A stretch of 64,000 nucleotides of DNA. Origin: Enterobacter cloacae complex sp. ECNIH7. GTDB lineage: Bacteria > Pseudomonadota > Gammaproteobacteria > Enterobacterales > Enterobacteriaceae. The DNA is taken from the NCBI RefSeq assembly GCF_002208095.1, contig NZ_CP017992.1:1-64000 (forward strand), read 5' to 3'. Numbering within the stretch: the first letter of the stretch is position 1; every line of letters begins with the position of its first letter. Of the stretch, positions 53,186 to 61,643 are shown piece after piece. The notes under the pieces are model-generated. The model was not told the origin of the DNA, ran no database searches, and saw nothing but the letters and a program-made list of their open reading frames with translations. The position numbers and the translations under genes were made by a program.

Positions 53186-53440
53186 TCACTTCTGCTGCTC
53201 ATCTCCGGGTTTATTATATTCGGGCGCATTTGCGCGCGGCAGCTGCTGACTGTTCTGCCGATGAACGTCAAGCCGTTCACGGAAATACTGGCGAAGATGT
53301 TCAGGCTGTTCCCGTTCAACAATCTCAGGCACCACAGGCTTGTTCATCCGTTCCTGCCAGGCAACGGCAGCGGCGGCTTTATCGACCGAGACCTTATCCT
53401 GCTCTTCTTTTGAGAAAGAGGCGATATTCCACTTTGACAT
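53186..53440 (-). CDS. Charged protein of unknown function (84 aa)
   Basis: This is an 84-residue hydrophilic protein ([20 protein letters not shown], later [20 protein letters not shown]) with a basic helical middle and a disordered end (NKPGDEQQK). It lies in line with the ardA unit. I use the third methionine (53440) as start by composition. The function is unknown. Confidence 0.6.
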   Translation of the reverse strand: MSKWNIASFSKEEQDKVSVDKAAAAVAWQERMNKPVVPEIVEREQPEHLRQYFRERLDVHRQNSQQLPRANAPEYNKPGDEQQK

Positions 53441-53632
53441 ATGCATCACCGGTCTGCTTTACAGGAAGATATCCCGGATAATACGCGCATTCCAGGGCTT
53501 CAGCGACTGACAATGGAGAGGAGAGTGCGCGGCGCCGGAGGCGCGGCGAAGTTTCTCTCCGGCAGGCGCAGCCTGCCCGGGTTTTCGCGCGGGCTGACAG
53601 GCGCCCTCCGGCCCGGACGCCTGCCATCATAC

Positions 53633-53824
53633 TTACTGGCCTTTTCCACCCTGTAAGATGAAATGACCGCCGATGTACACGGCACACTGACAGGTCATGT
53701 ATTCGCAGATTTCATCCATCACCTGCGCGGTGGTCAGTTCCCGCTGACCGGCATCACGTCGGCGGGCATTAATCAGGGCTTTGTACTGTCGCAGGATCTC
53801 ACGGCTTTGTGGTGCAAGTTTCAT
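53633..53824 (-). CDS. Small leading-region protein (63 aa)
   Basis: This is a 63-residue protein with a basic helical start (MKLAPQSREILRQYKALINA) and a C-terminal part with two cysteines (CEYMTCQCAVYIGG region). ATG 53824 follows AAGGAGAAAACGT. It is directly downstream of ardA and probably coexpressed. No family is recognised. Confidence 0.65.
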   Translation of the reverse strand: MKLAPQSREILRQYKALINARRRDAGQRELTTAQVMDEICEYMTCQCAVYIGGHFILQGGKGQ

Positions 53825-53866
53825 ACGTTTTCTCCTTAACCGGCGGGTTTCCCCGCCGGACATTAA

Positions 53867-54373
53867 TCAGTTGCTGAAGACATAGCCGTCATGGAACACA
53901 TAGCCGCTGCTGAACAGGTCACGCGCCCAGGCTTCAAAATCGAAATAGCTGCGCAACGGCTCCGGCACCTCATTTAACAGGCCGTTGTCCTCCACCATCT
54001 CCCGCGCATAGTCTTCCTCGCTTTCCGCCTCGCCGCGGTACGCATCATCAAACGCGTCATAGTCACATTCGCCGGTATACTCCGCCCAGGCGATAAAAGC
54101 GGCTTCCCTGCCCTCTTCTTCGGCGCGTTTGTAAGCGGCGATAAAATCCCAGTCAATGGAGCATTCAGAGACGAACTGCGACGGAATGCCTTCCCAGTCC
54201 TGAAACATAAACTCGGCATCCCATTCATCGGCATGCAGCGCCTGACAGGCCTCGTAAAAATCCTCCCTGCCGTCAAACTCCGTCAGTTCAAACCATTTGC
54301 CGAAAATGCTGCCGCAGTTGTATTTGTGATACGTGCCCACGTAAACAGCGGGTGTGGTGGTCGTAGTGCTCAT
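53867..54373 (-). CDS. ardA: ArdA antirestriction protein
   Basis: This is a 168-residue, very acidic protein with the ArdA pattern (VYVGTYHKYNCGSIFGKWFE, EWEFMFQDWEGIP-like AEFMFQDWEGIPSQFVSECS, later YVFHDGYVFS). ArdA dimers mimic bent B-DNA and block type I restriction enzymes. It is the first gene behind type B repeat copy 1, whose predicted single-strand promoter points at it, fitting expression straight after entry. Confidence 0.95.
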   Translation of the reverse strand: MSTTTTTPAVYVGTYHKYNCGSIFGKWFELTEFDGREDFYEACQALHADEWDAEFMFQDWEGIPSQFVSECSIDWDFIAAYKRAEEEGREAAFIAWAEYTGECDYDAFDDAYRGEAESEEDYAREMVEDNGLLNEVPEPLRSYFDFEAWARDLFSSGYVFHDGYVFSN

Positions 54374-54411
54374 AAAAAATCCTCCCTAGTCGATGTCGTC
54401 TGAGTTCCGGC

Positions 54412-54648
54412 TTACGCCGTGCCGACACGACAGCCGGGCGAAAAGCGGAGGATGCAAGGGCGTCACCGAAGCCGCAGCGCAGTAAAAAAGCAGGAGCAGG
54501 CTGGACGGTTTGACGGCGAAAAATGAGCCGGAAAACGACGGGAAGACGGCGGATAATGCCTTTGAAATACACTGCGACCGGGTGAAGGTGACGGCGTTTA
54601 CGCTTCCCTTGCATCAGCCGCGGCCCGGCTATAGTAGAGGCACGGCGT
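54412..54648 (+). promoter_or_regulatory. Type B repeat copy 1: predicted single-strand (Frpo-like) promoter for ardA
   Basis: On the plus strand the two ends pair: ACGCCGTGCC (54414-54423) with GGCACGGCGT (54639-54648), AGCCGGGC with GCCCGGCT (54623-54630), GATGCAAGGG (54451-54460) with CCCTTGCATC (54606-54615), CGTCACC with GGTGACG. The right arm carries TTGCAT and, 15 bases on, TATAGT (54630-54635) inside an unpaired bulge. In the hairpin this promoter would fire out of the base towards ardA using the plus strand as template. In duplex DNA it points away from ardA. Confidence 0.75.
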
Positions 54649-54752
54649 TTGCCGCAGGCCGCACGGGACGTTACTCACCGCGAAGCCGGAACAACGTGGA
54701 GGAAGAGCCGTAAAAGCGGAGCCGGCGACATCCTTATCCTTCGTGCCAGATT

Positions 54753-54772
54753 CAGGGGGCCGCCGCCCCCTG
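54753..54772. terminator. GC-rich hairpin after the 259-aa gene
   Basis: CAGGGGGC and GCCCCCTG form an eight-pair perfect stem with a four-base loop, just past the stop at 54780. There is no T run, so termination may be inefficient or Rho-dependent. It separates the methyltransferase unit from repeat B copy 1. Confidence 0.5.
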
Positions 54773-54779
54773 CTGTTCG

Positions 54780-55559
54780 CTACACTGGCCGTATTGCTGA
54801 CAGGGCATTGCGGACAAGACTGATTTCTGCACGCGCTTCTGCCATGACCTCATGTAAAAGGGTTAAATCCATCCACCGGCGCGGAGGCTCGCCCGGAATA
54901 CGCAGCACATCGCACATCTGGCCACATGCCAGGATTTGATCCACTTTGTCGCTGATAACAAAGAACTCGACGCTACTGTAGCGTGCCCCTTTGTTCAGGA
55001 TGGCATCGAGCACCACCGGCAAATTGTCATCATCGTCCAGCCAGCAGGGCATATCATTTTCCTTCACAACCAGACGGAAATTTCGGGTCTGGCGATAAAA
55101 CAGCGTTTCCCCGCGCGTGTTCAGTGCCGCCTTTATCCGGCGCGCATCCTCCCATACCTGCCGGGATACATCCCGCACGGCGCGGGACAGGCAATCCGTT
55201 ACAGCCTGAATCTCCGGCTCCGTCAGCCATTCCCCGGCCCAGGGGAAAGCTATCTGTGTTCCGTCCTCCGGAAGCTGCGGCGCGTCAGCATAGCGGCTGC
55301 CGGATAAAATAATCTGCGCTGGCGTCCCGGCTATTTTTGTCATGGCTCTTTGCAGCTCTGCGGGTACGTCACCGGTACAAAGCAAAGGAAGCAGTTGAAC
55401 AATATTTGCCGCATCCAGACGGACATAAATGCTTATCCAGCCCGGTTTATTGACCGGATCACGCTGATCAACATCGGTATGGTCAGGCCATCCATAATCA
55501 GCAATCAAATCGCGCGCACGGCGCATAACAAGGGCGTTTAACGTGGTGGTTTCCTGCAT
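54780..55559 (-). CDS. Leading-region protein of unknown function (259 aa)
   Basis: This is a 259-residue soluble protein with no signal or membrane segment, preceded by a GAGGAACC ribosome site. It has an acidic patch (CWLDDDDNLPVV) and a C-terminal helical part (WMDLTLLHEVMAEARAEISL). It closes the unit of the adenine methyltransferase. I do not recognise a domain. Confidence 0.65.
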   Translation of the reverse strand: MQETTTLNALVMRRARDLIADYGWPDHTDVDQRDPVNKPGWISIYVRLDAANIVQLLPLLCTGDVPAELQRAMTKIAGTPAQIILSGSRYADAPQLPEDGTQIAFPWAGEWLTEPEIQAVTDCLSRAVRDVSRQVWEDARRIKAALNTRGETLFYRQTRNFRLVVKENDMPCWLDDDDNLPVVLDAILNKGARYSSVEFFVISDKVDQILACGQMCDVLRIPGEPPRRWMDLTLLHEVMAEARAEISLVRNALSAIRPV

Positions 55560-55612
55560 AATGGGTTCCTCTGAACGGGGTCAGTACACGCCGCCCGGGC
55601 GGCGTGTTGATT

Positions 55613-56032
55613 TCATTTTTTCAGTAAGGCGCGAACTTTCGCCGCATCAGCCAGGCGACGGGTAACGCTTTCCGGGACCGGATGATTGCTGTCACGGGCG
55701 GTCCATTCCCTGTGCCATAACGCCTGTTCGGCAGTGGTCAGCAGGGTTTCAAGCAGGTCCGTCGGCACCATCACCGCCGGAACTGCCTCTTTCACCTGTT
55801 CAATAAGATCCATCACCGCACCGGCAGACACGCCCGACTCAAGCCGTTGTTCCTCCGGAATGGCGTCCATACGCGCCAGTACCGCCCTTGTGTCCTGCTC
55901 CGAAACGGCATATTCCATTCCGTCGGCCAGTGCTTCGATATCCGCCGGGGACCAGATAATGAGGTTCAGCGGGGTTTCTGCGGGATACTGCTCACGCAAC
56001 AACCGGCAGAGGGTTTCACAGGTTCCGTACAT
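55613..56032 (-). CDS. DUF1380-family protein
   Basis: This is a 139-residue protein with the pattern of DUF1380 proteins from F-like leading regions: MYGTCETLCRLLREQYPAET at the start, SPADIEALADGM near residue 29 and a basic C terminus. ATG 56032 is chosen by homology of this start. The function is unknown; members are usually next to antirestriction genes. Confidence 0.75.
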   Translation of the reverse strand: MYGTCETLCRLLREQYPAETPLNLIIWSPADIEALADGMEYAVSEQDTRAVLARMDAIPEEQRLESGVSAGAVMDLIEQVKEAVPAVMVPTDLLETLLTTAEQALWHREWTARDSNHPVPESVTRRLADAAKVRALLKK

Positions 56033-56042
56033 GTTTTTATCC

Positions 56043-56264
56043 TTAGTCCTTAAAGCAGGCATCCAGCTCAAGAATTTCGTTGTATGCCGCCATAAACAGG
56101 GCATTGATGCGAAAAAGGGTCTGACGGGTCAGGCGTTCGGCCAGCACATCGGAATCAAAGCGATAGCGGTGCTCCATACCATTCAGCGCCGCACGCAGGT
56201 CACACATGCTGTTGGCGACTTCCGCCACTTCTGCGCGGAGTTTTTCGTGTCCTACATAGTTCAT
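56043..56264 (-). CDS. Small helical protein (73 aa)
   Basis: This is a 73-residue, all-helical protein (KLRAEVAEVANSMCDLRAAL, then LTRQTLFRINALFMAAYNEI). Its start overlaps the methyltransferase stop, so translation is coupled. It could be a partner of the methyltransferase or an independent anti-defence peptide; nothing in the sequence decides. Confidence 0.65.
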   Translation of the reverse strand: MNYVGHEKLRAEVAEVANSMCDLRAALNGMEHRYRFDSDVLAERLTRQTLFRINALFMAAYNEILELDACFKD

Positions 56265-56941
56265 TACGCGGCCTCCGGGAACTCGTCGTTAGCGGCCGGG
56301 TACTGCATGGCACGCCGGACGGCGGCCAGACGTTGCTGTCCGGCCCGGTGATACTGCTCCAGCAATTCAATACCGATGTAACGACGGCCAGCCCGGAGGG
56401 CGGCCACGCAGGTGGAGCCACTGCCGGCAAAGGGGTCGAGCACAATCGCGCCGGGATGTGTGAAGGACTCGATCAGCGGTTGCAGGCTGGTTACGGGTTT
56501 TTCTGTCGGGTGGTGCCGGTTGCCGCTGTATTTCCAGCCCAGCACGTCCGTCAGCGGGTTTTGTGGCAGACGTGGACGGCCTTTTGCAAGGATGTAGGCG
56601 CATTCGTGGCGATAGCCCACGTATGCGGCCTTCGATGTGTAGGTTTTGGTAAACACCAGGTGGCCGACAACGCTGAATCCCGCATTTTTCCAGGCAGCCA
56701 TAAAGCGATCGACGCGGTTCCAGCCGTAGAAGCTCACCATCAGCGTGTCTTTTTTCAGCACGCGATACATCTCATGGCAGGCGGGTTGCAGCCATTCATC
56801 GGTTTTATCGCCGGCGATGGTACGCCCCTGACGGTCACGAAAACCGACGAGATATGGCGGGTCGGTGAGAATGAAATCGACAGCATTATCCGGAAAGCCG
56901 GACATGATATGGACGCAATTACCCTGGATAAATCGGGACAT
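56264..56941 (-). CDS. Orphan DNA N6-adenine or N4-cytosine methyltransferase (beta class)
   Basis: This 225-residue protein has catalytic motif DPPY (27-30) before AdoMet motif LDPFAGSGST (168-177) and the linking HPTEKP (144-149), the beta-class order. No restriction partner is present. Plasmid methyltransferases of this type modify incoming DNA and can mask restriction sites. It is the first gene behind type B repeat copy 2, so early expression on entry is likely. The target sequence cannot be predicted. Confidence 0.9.
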   Translation of the reverse strand: MSRFIQGNCVHIMSGFPDNAVDFILTDPPYLVGFRDRQGRTIAGDKTDEWLQPACHEMYRVLKKDTLMVSFYGWNRVDRFMAAWKNAGFSVVGHLVFTKTYTSKAAYVGYRHECAYILAKGRPRLPQNPLTDVLGWKYSGNRHHPTEKPVTSLQPLIESFTHPGAIVLDPFAGSGSTCVAALRAGRRYIGIELLEQYHRAGQQRLAAVRRAMQYPAANDEFPEAA

Positions 56942-56972
56942 GGTAGTTCTCCTTTCTCAAATGCGGCGCCAG

Positions 56973-57207
56973 TTACGCCGTGCCGATACGACAGCCGGGC
57001 GAAAAGCGGAGAATGCAGGGGCGGTGCCGCAAGCCGCAGCGCAGTGAAAAAGCCCACGCTGGCTGGACGGTTTGACGGCGAAAATTGAGACGGAAAACGA
57101 CGGGAAGACAGCGGGTAATGCCTTTGAAATTAACTGCGACCGGGTGAGGACACCGGCGGAGCGAACCCTTGCATTCGAAGCGGCCCGGCTACAGTAGCGG
57201 CACGGCG
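56973..57207 (+). promoter_or_regulatory. Type B repeat copy 2: predicted single-strand promoter for the methyltransferase unit
   Basis: The same fold as copy 1 is possible on the plus strand: ACGCCGTGC (56975-56983) with GCACGGCG-type end (57200-57207), AGCCGGGC (56993-57000) with GCCCGGCT (57183-57190), GAATGCAGGG with CCCTTGCATTC (57166-57176). The right arm has TTGCAT and TACAGT (57190-57195) in the bulge. Relative to copy 1 a G-C pair has become A-T in the -35 stem, a compensating change. In duplex DNA the same elements point right, towards the SRAP gene. Confidence 0.72.
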
Positions 57208-57262
57208 GCCACAGGATGGCAGGAACCTCAAATACGGCCTATGTTCAGAACTGAAGAAAACA

Positions 57263-57284
57263 AAGATTTCGCATGCGAAATCTT
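57263..57284. repeat. Palindrome ATTTCGCATGCGAAAT, copy 1 (upstream of SRAP gene)
   Basis: This 22-base perfect palindrome is centred on GCATGC and lies 17 bases before the SRAP start codon. It is the leftmost of six copies found only between 57.2 kb and the right edge. A bound ParB dimer here could also repress the SRAP gene. Confidence 0.8.
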
Positions 57285-57300
57285 CACCGGAGCAACGCTA

Positions 57301-57972
57301 ATGTGCGGTCGGTTTACGCAATACAACTCCCGCGAGGAGTACCTGTCCTTTCTCGGAGAAGAAGCAGAACGGAATATACCGTATGATCCGGAGCCCGTCG
57401 GCCGCTACAACGTTGCGCCCGGAACCCAGGTATTGCTGCTGAGTGAACGCCGCTCGCAGTTGCATCTCGATCCTGTTCACTGGGGTTATGCCCCGGAGTG
57501 GTGGAACAAGCCCGCTCTCATCAACGCCAGAAGTGAAACTGCGGCCAGCAGCCGGATGTTCAGGCCACTCTGGGAGCACGGACGGACCATTGTCTTTGCC
57601 GACGGCTGGTTCGAGTGGAAACAGCAAAACGGCGTGAAACAGCCGTTTTTCATTTACCGTAAGGACGGAAATCCGCTCCTGCTCGCAGCCATCGGGAAAC
57701 CACCTTTTGAGAACGGCAATGACCAGGAAGGATTCCTGATCGTCACGGCAGCTGCGGATGAGGGACTGCTGGACATTCACGATCGGCGGCCGCTCGTGTA
57801 CTCACCGGCTGCCGCCCGTAAATGGCTCAGCGAAAACACAACCAGTAAAGAGGCGGAAGACATTGCCCGTGAGGGCAGTCTTTCCGCCGAAGATTTCACA
57901 TGGCACCCCGTCAGCCGGGCTGTTGGCAATCCCCGGAACCAGAGCAGGGAACTGATAGAGCCACAGGCTTAG
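57301..57972 (+). CDS. SRAP-domain (HMCES/YedK-like) abasic-site protein
   Basis: This is a 223-residue protein beginning MCGRFTQY; the catalytic cysteine is residue 2 after Met removal. It has NARSET (about 78), the GWFEWK block and a C-terminal WHPVSRAVGNPRN with the active histidine. SRAP proteins crosslink to abasic sites in single-stranded DNA and shield them from cleavage. Its place beside error-prone polymerase genes and the leading region suggests protection of single-stranded plasmid DNA. ATG 57301 is fixed by the need for Cys2. Confidence 0.92.
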   Translation: MCGRFTQYNSREEYLSFLGEEAERNIPYDPEPVGRYNVAPGTQVLLLSERRSQLHLDPVHWGYAPEWWNKPALINARSETAASSRMFRPLWEHGRTIVFADGWFEWKQQNGVKQPFFIYRKDGNPLLLAAIGKPPFENGNDQEGFLIVTAAADEGLLDIHDRRPLVYSPAAARKWLSENTTSKEAEDIAREGSLSAEDFTWHPVSRAVGNPRNQSRELIEPQA

Positions 57973-58006
57973 CAGACGGTGAGATACCCGGTATCCACTC
58001 ACAGGG

Positions 58007-58029
58007 TTATGCACCGTTTCTGTGGATAA
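58007..58029. promoter_or_regulatory. DnaA box with an opposed near match
   Basis: TGTGGATAA (58021-58029) is an exact DnaA box on the minus strand. TTATGCACC (58007-58015) faces it with one mismatch. They lie between the SRAP and umuD-like genes, far from oriR. They may be a relic of a second origin, an initiation site or chance. Confidence 0.45.
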
Positions 58030-58116
58030 CCTTGAGCCTGTTTTATCCGCCAGAACAATGACCTGGCAGGAGCAGGTAAAATTCTTCTTGCAGGACGGGA
58101 AATATCTTAAATAATA

Positions 58117-58132
58117 CTGTATATAAAAACAG
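58117..58132 (+). promoter_or_regulatory. LexA (SOS) box upstream of umuDC-like genes
   Basis: CTGTATATAAAAACAG matches the CTGT-N8-ACAG operator, and the flanks (TA..GTA) extend the consensus. It lies about 20 bases before the umuD-like ATG at 58152 and should hold the pair repressed until DNA damage. Confidence 0.9.
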
Positions 58133-58151
58133 GTATTTTAAGAGGTATGCC

Positions 58152-58574
58152 ATGTTACTTTTTGTCGCTCCCGAACAGGAGCCGGTGCCGTCCAGTGCCC
58201 CGCTGTTCACCGAACGTTGCCCGGCGGGTTTTCCGTCGCCGGCCGCCGATTACACGGAGGAGGAACTGGACCTGAATGCCTATTGCATCCGGCGTCCGGC
58301 TGCAACGTTCTTCGTCAGGGCTATCGGGGATTCGATGAAAGAGATGGGCCTGCATTCCGGCGACCTGATGGTGGTCGACAAAGCCGAAAAGCCGCTGCAG
58401 GGTGACATTGTCATCGCGGAGACTGATGGCGAATTCACGGTTAAACGCCTGCAGCTGACACCCCGTATCGCCCTGCTGCCGATGAACCCGGCCTATCCCA
58501 CTCTCTATCCGGAAGACCTGCAGATTTTTGGGGTGGTGACAGCCTTCATACACAAAACACGGGGCATGGACTGA
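58152..58574 (+). CDS. umuD: UmuD-like protein (MucA/ImpA type)
   Basis: This 140-residue protein has the self-cleavage site A25-G26 (CPAGFPSP), catalytic serine in GDSM (Ser61) and lysine in FTVKR (Lys98), the UmuD/LexA peptidase dyad. RecA-stimulated cleavage yields the active form that joins the UmuC-like polymerase. Its stop overlaps the next gene's start by one base. A plasmid-specific symbol such as mucA or impA may be more fitting. Confidence 0.94.
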   Translation: MLLFVAPEQEPVPSSAPLFTERCPAGFPSPAADYTEEELDLNAYCIRRPAATFFVRAIGDSMKEMGLHSGDLMVVDKAEKPLQGDIVIAETDGEFTVKRLQLTPRIALLPMNPAYPTLYPEDLQIFGVVTAFIHKTRGMD

Positions 58575-59848
58575 TGTACGCGCTTGCTGACGTGAATTCG
58601 TTCTATGCCAGCTGCGAAAAGGTTTTTCGCCCTGACCTGCGAAACAAACCTGTCGTCGTTCTCTCAAATAACGATGGCTGCGTCATTGCGAGAAGTCCTG
58701 AAGCGAAGCGGCTGGGCATCAAAATGGGGGTACCGTGGTTTCAGCTGAGGTCGATGAAATTTCCGGAGCCGGTTATCGCGTTCTCCAGTAATTATGCTCT
58801 CTACGCATCGATGTCGAACAGGGTCATGGTTCACCTGGAAGAGCTGGCGCCACGCGTTGAGCAGTACTCCATTGATGAGATGTTTCTGGACATTCGCGGT
58901 ATAGACAGCTGCATCGATTTCGAGGATTTCGGCCGGCAGCTGCGTGAGCACGTTCGTTCCGGCACAGGGCTGACCCTCGGCGTCGGAATGGGACCGACCA
59001 AAACGCTGGCTAAAAGCGCACAATGGACGTCGAAAGAGTGGCCACAGTTTGGTGGCGTGCTGGCGTTAACGCCAGGCAATATCCGCCGTACGGAAAAACT
59101 GCTGTCACTGCAGCCGGTGGAGGAAATCTGGGGGGTTGGCCGCAGGATCTCAAAGAAGCTGAACACAATGGGGATAACAACTGCACTGCAGCTGGCGCGC
59201 GCGAACCCTGTATTTATCAGGAAAAACTTCAATGTAGTTCTGGAGAGAACGGTCCGGGAACTCAATGGAGAAAGCTGTATTTCCCTGGAGGAAGCACCTC
59301 CCCCCAAACAGCAGATAGTCTGCAGCAGGAGCTTTGGGGAGCGTGTCACGACGTATGAAGCCATGCGACAGGCAGTCTGTCAGTACGCTGAGCGTGCAGC
59401 TGAAAAGCTGCGCGGCGAGCGTCAGTTCTGCAGGCATATTGCCGTGTTTGTGAAAACATCGCCGTTCGCCGTAAATGAGCCCTACTATGGTAATCTGGCC
59501 AGTGAAAAACTACTCATCCCCACGCAGGACACACGGGACATCATTGCCGCTGCCGTCAGAGCTCTGGACAGGGTCTGGCTGGATGGTCACCGTTACGCAA
59601 AGGCAGGCTGTATGCTGAACGATTTCACGCCAACCGGGGTATCGCAGCTGAATTTGTTTGATGAAGTACAGCCGCGGGAACGGAGCGAGCAGCTGATGCA
59701 AGTACTGGATGGTATTAACCATTCCGGTCTGGGGAAAGTGTGGTTTGCGGGACGTGGGATTGCGCCTGACTGGCAGATGAAACGAGAAATGCTTTCCCCT
59801 GCGTACACAACGCGCTGGAATGATCTTCCGGTGGCAATGATAAGATGA
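58574..59848 (+). CDS. umuC: UmuC-like Y-family DNA polymerase
   Basis: The 424-residue protein has the Y-family catalytic motifs: [15 protein letters not shown] at the start, [14 protein letters not shown] near 34 and [10 protein letters not shown] near 97, then a helix-hairpin-helix ([14 protein letters not shown] near 184) and a little-finger domain. With cleaved UmuD' it forms a mutagenic translesion polymerase (Pol V type). The C terminus carries a QLNLFD clamp-binding motif near 356. It is co-regulated with umuD by the LexA box. Confidence 0.95.
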   Translation: MYALADVNSFYASCEKVFRPDLRNKPVVVLSNNDGCVIARSPEAKRLGIKMGVPWFQLRSMKFPEPVIAFSSNYALYASMSNRVMVHLEELAPRVEQYSIDEMFLDIRGIDSCIDFEDFGRQLREHVRSGTGLTLGVGMGPTKTLAKSAQWTSKEWPQFGGVLALTPGNIRRTEKLLSLQPVEEIWGVGRRISKKLNTMGITTALQLARANPVFIRKNFNVVLERTVRELNGESCISLEEAPPPKQQIVCSRSFGERVTTYEAMRQAVCQYAERAAEKLRGERQFCRHIAVFVKTSPFAVNEPYYGNLASEKLLIPTQDTRDIIAAAVRALDRVWLDGHRYAKAGCMLNDFTPTGVSQLNLFDEVQPRERSEQLMQVLDGINHSGLGKVWFAGRGIAPDWQMKREMLSPAYTTRWNDLPVAMIR

Positions 59849-59860
59849 TCTGCCACCGAA

Positions 59861-59880
59861 AGATTTCGCATGCGAAATCT
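59861..59880. repeat. Palindrome copy 2 (after umuC)
   Basis: This is a 20-base perfect palindrome AGATTTCGCATGCGAAATCT, 12 bases past the umuC stop. It lies 60 bases centre-to-centre from copy 3. It may also act as a transcription terminator stem between the convergent genes. Confidence 0.8.
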
Positions 59881-59896
59881 GGGTTACATCTACCCG

Positions 59897-61270
59897 TCAG
59901 AATTCGTCATCCGAATAGCCAGATTTCGCATGCGAAATCACTTCTTTTGTGCGGCCTTCCGTTAAATAGTGCGTGACTGTTGTTTCTGATGTGGAGTAAT
60001 CAACACCCTCTATTTTATGAACTTCTATGCCATCGAGTTTTAGCTCAAGTACATCCTCCCTATTTTTCTTACGTGATAGCACCTTAAATTCACGACGGAA
60101 ATCATCGGGAGTCGTCCTTATCTCTGGGTCAAAGTATGAAATATCCTCATCGTGCTGATACATATTTACTTCAGCTTCCCGGGACCTTCGGTCTGCATTC
60201 AGTACCCCAGACGATTTATGAAACAGGATAATATTCATGACAGAAGGGTCCGTGCTTTCCTTTGGCTTTTGCGCGGAAGTAAACAGTATCCCATCGAGTT
60301 CGCAACGCTCAAATGTTGAGAGATAATCAGCGATAGCTTGCGTCAACAAGTAATTTGTTTCTTCAAGCTCAGGAACAACCGGCATAACAAGTTTTCTGGA
60401 GAGATTCTGAATAAAACTACTGCGTTCATATCGAAGTAGATACTCCGGATCAAAGCGGCTAAATCCGTTAACAGCCAGCCCTTTCAGACTGGAGAGGTCG
60501 AGTAATCTGACTGTCCGCAACAAAGTGAACTCAGCAACAGCAACATAACTACCTACAGGTGGCCGCACTTCGGATATGGCATTTTTTCTGGACGTAGCGC
60601 CATAAAAGACTGAGATACCTCTAGCATTCATTCTGCCGGAAGGTGTCAGTTCAGGAGGAGGAGGACCGAAACTCGACTCGGGCATACGTAATGCGATTTC
60701 AAGTGCATCCTCTGACTGAAAAATACGACCACGGAAAATTGGTTTGTTAGGCTCAAAATCGATGAATGCTGAGGGATGATTTTCGTGAAGGTAAGTAAAA
60801 ACCTCTTCGAAAGTTGCCATCGCGTCCATATTAAAAAATCGATTACTCTCCCGAAGTTTCCTTTCCATTGAATTCCATTTTCTGGAAAGATTTCCTGAGA
60901 TGGTTACAGCTTCAACAAAATGCGGCTCATCACCATATTTTCTTTCATGTGAGCTCAAGTCAAACCATAACTCGTCGAGCAGTTCCGATAAGTCATTGAT
61001 GATATTATCATTGTCTGTAACCTCCTGCTCCAGAACAGAGAAGAGAGGTTCACCTTCATACTCTTCCAGATAATGGTTATATTCTCCGCCCCGATAATAA
61101 TTTTCAATCAACCAGTCGACCTTTTCAGCCAGTGTTTCCATCGACATCGTCATCTCTTCGGAGTCACAATAATCGCATGATTCTGAGGCATCAGGATCGC
61201 TTGCGATGATGTTGTTCAGATAACGGTCATCGTTCAGACACTGCCTGCAAATTCTCTTTGAACCCGGCAC
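59897..61270 (-). CDS. HEPN/RES-domain protein with N-terminal cysteine pairs
   Basis: This 457-residue protein has CxxC pairs at residues 8/11 and 32/35 (probable zinc), then a helical region with R-x6-H at 110-117 (RKYGDEPH), compatible with a HEPN RNase motif, and a C-terminal RES domain. The RES triad would be Arg180 (FRGR), Glu234 (NAISEVRP) and Ser332 (GILFTS). RES toxins consume NAD+. No Xre/DUF2384 antitoxin is beside it. The start is GTG 61270. Palindromes lie before the gene and inside its last codons. A toxin or abortive-infection effector is likely but not shown. Confidence 0.75.
   Translation of the reverse strand: MPGSKRICRQCLNDDRYLNNIIASDPDASESCDYCDSEEMTMSMETLAEKVDWLIENYYRGGEYNHYLEEYEGEPLFSVLEQEVTDNDNIINDLSELLDELWFDLSSHERKYGDEPHFVEAVTISGNLSRKWNSMERKLRESNRFFNMDAMATFEEVFTYLHENHPSAFIDFEPNKPIFRGRIFQSEDALEIALRMPESSFGPPPPELTPSGRMNARGISVFYGATSRKNAISEVRPPVGSYVAVAEFTLLRTVRLLDLSSLKGLAVNGFSRFDPEYLLRYERSSFIQNLSRKLVMPVVPELEETNYLLTQAIADYLSTFERCELDGILFTSAQKPKESTDPSVMNIILFHKSSGVLNADRRSREAEVNMYQHDEDISYFDPEIRTTPDDFRREFKVLSRKKNREDVLELKLDGIEVHKIEGVDYSTSETTVTHYLTEGRTKEVISHAKSGYSDDEF
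59922..59939. repeat. Palindrome copy 3 (inside the RES gene 3' end)
   Basis: This is an 18-base perfect palindrome within the last 15 codons of the HEPN/RES gene, where it encodes ISHAKS. It is the same DNA and peptide as copy 5 in parB. Confidence 0.8.
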
Positions 61271-61293
61271 TCAGTTTATTCCTTAGGTTAGAC

Positions 61294-61313
61294 AGATTTC
61301 GCATGCGAAATCT
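61294..61313. repeat. Palindrome copy 4 (upstream of the RES gene)
   Basis: This is a 20-base perfect palindrome lying 24 bases before the GTG start of the HEPN/RES gene and just after the preceding 107-residue gene. The position suits an operator as well as a centromere site. Confidence 0.8.
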
Positions 61314-61319
61314 TTTGAT

Positions 61320-61643
61320 TTAATCACGTCGATGCAGCTGTATAAGAGCCTCAGAAGGACGATAGTGCTGCTTTGCCCACCGCCCGTAATTATTAACGGA
61401 CTCATACTGACGTTCTGCAGCACCATCACGGTAATACAGTATATGGATAATTCCATGAAGCTGCAGGTAACTGGCTACCGTGGTTACATTATTACGAACG
61501 AAGCGCGTGTGGCTCTGGAAGGTATCAAGATCAACTCCATCCTGTCCGTCATCAAGCGCATCAAGAATAAAAGCGATTAATGCAGAAGCGATAGAACGTC
61601 TGCCAGAGCCTGCGATACAAGCATCAAGCTCTTGAAAGGTCAT
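61320..61643 (-). CDS. Protein of unknown function in the par operon (107 aa)
   Basis: This is a 107-residue protein (ALIAFILDALDDGQDGVDLD, then RFVRNNVTTVASYLQLHGII) that may contain a winged helix. Its ATG overlaps the stop of the 146-residue gene, so it is coupled to parA-parB-orf146. It ends 50 bases before the RES gene and could be its missing antitoxin or a regulator; this is inference. Confidence 0.65.
   Translation of the reverse strand: MTFQELDACIAGSGRRSIASALIAFILDALDDGQDGVDLDTFQSHTRFVRNNVTTVASYLQLHGIIHILYYRDGAAERQYESVNNYGRWAKQHYRPSEALIQLHRRD

Noticed and set aside
54649..54939. Plus-strand frame between the ardA repeat and the 259-aa gene
   Set aside because: It overlaps the end of the 259-aa gene and the GC hairpin, with no domain or ribosome site.
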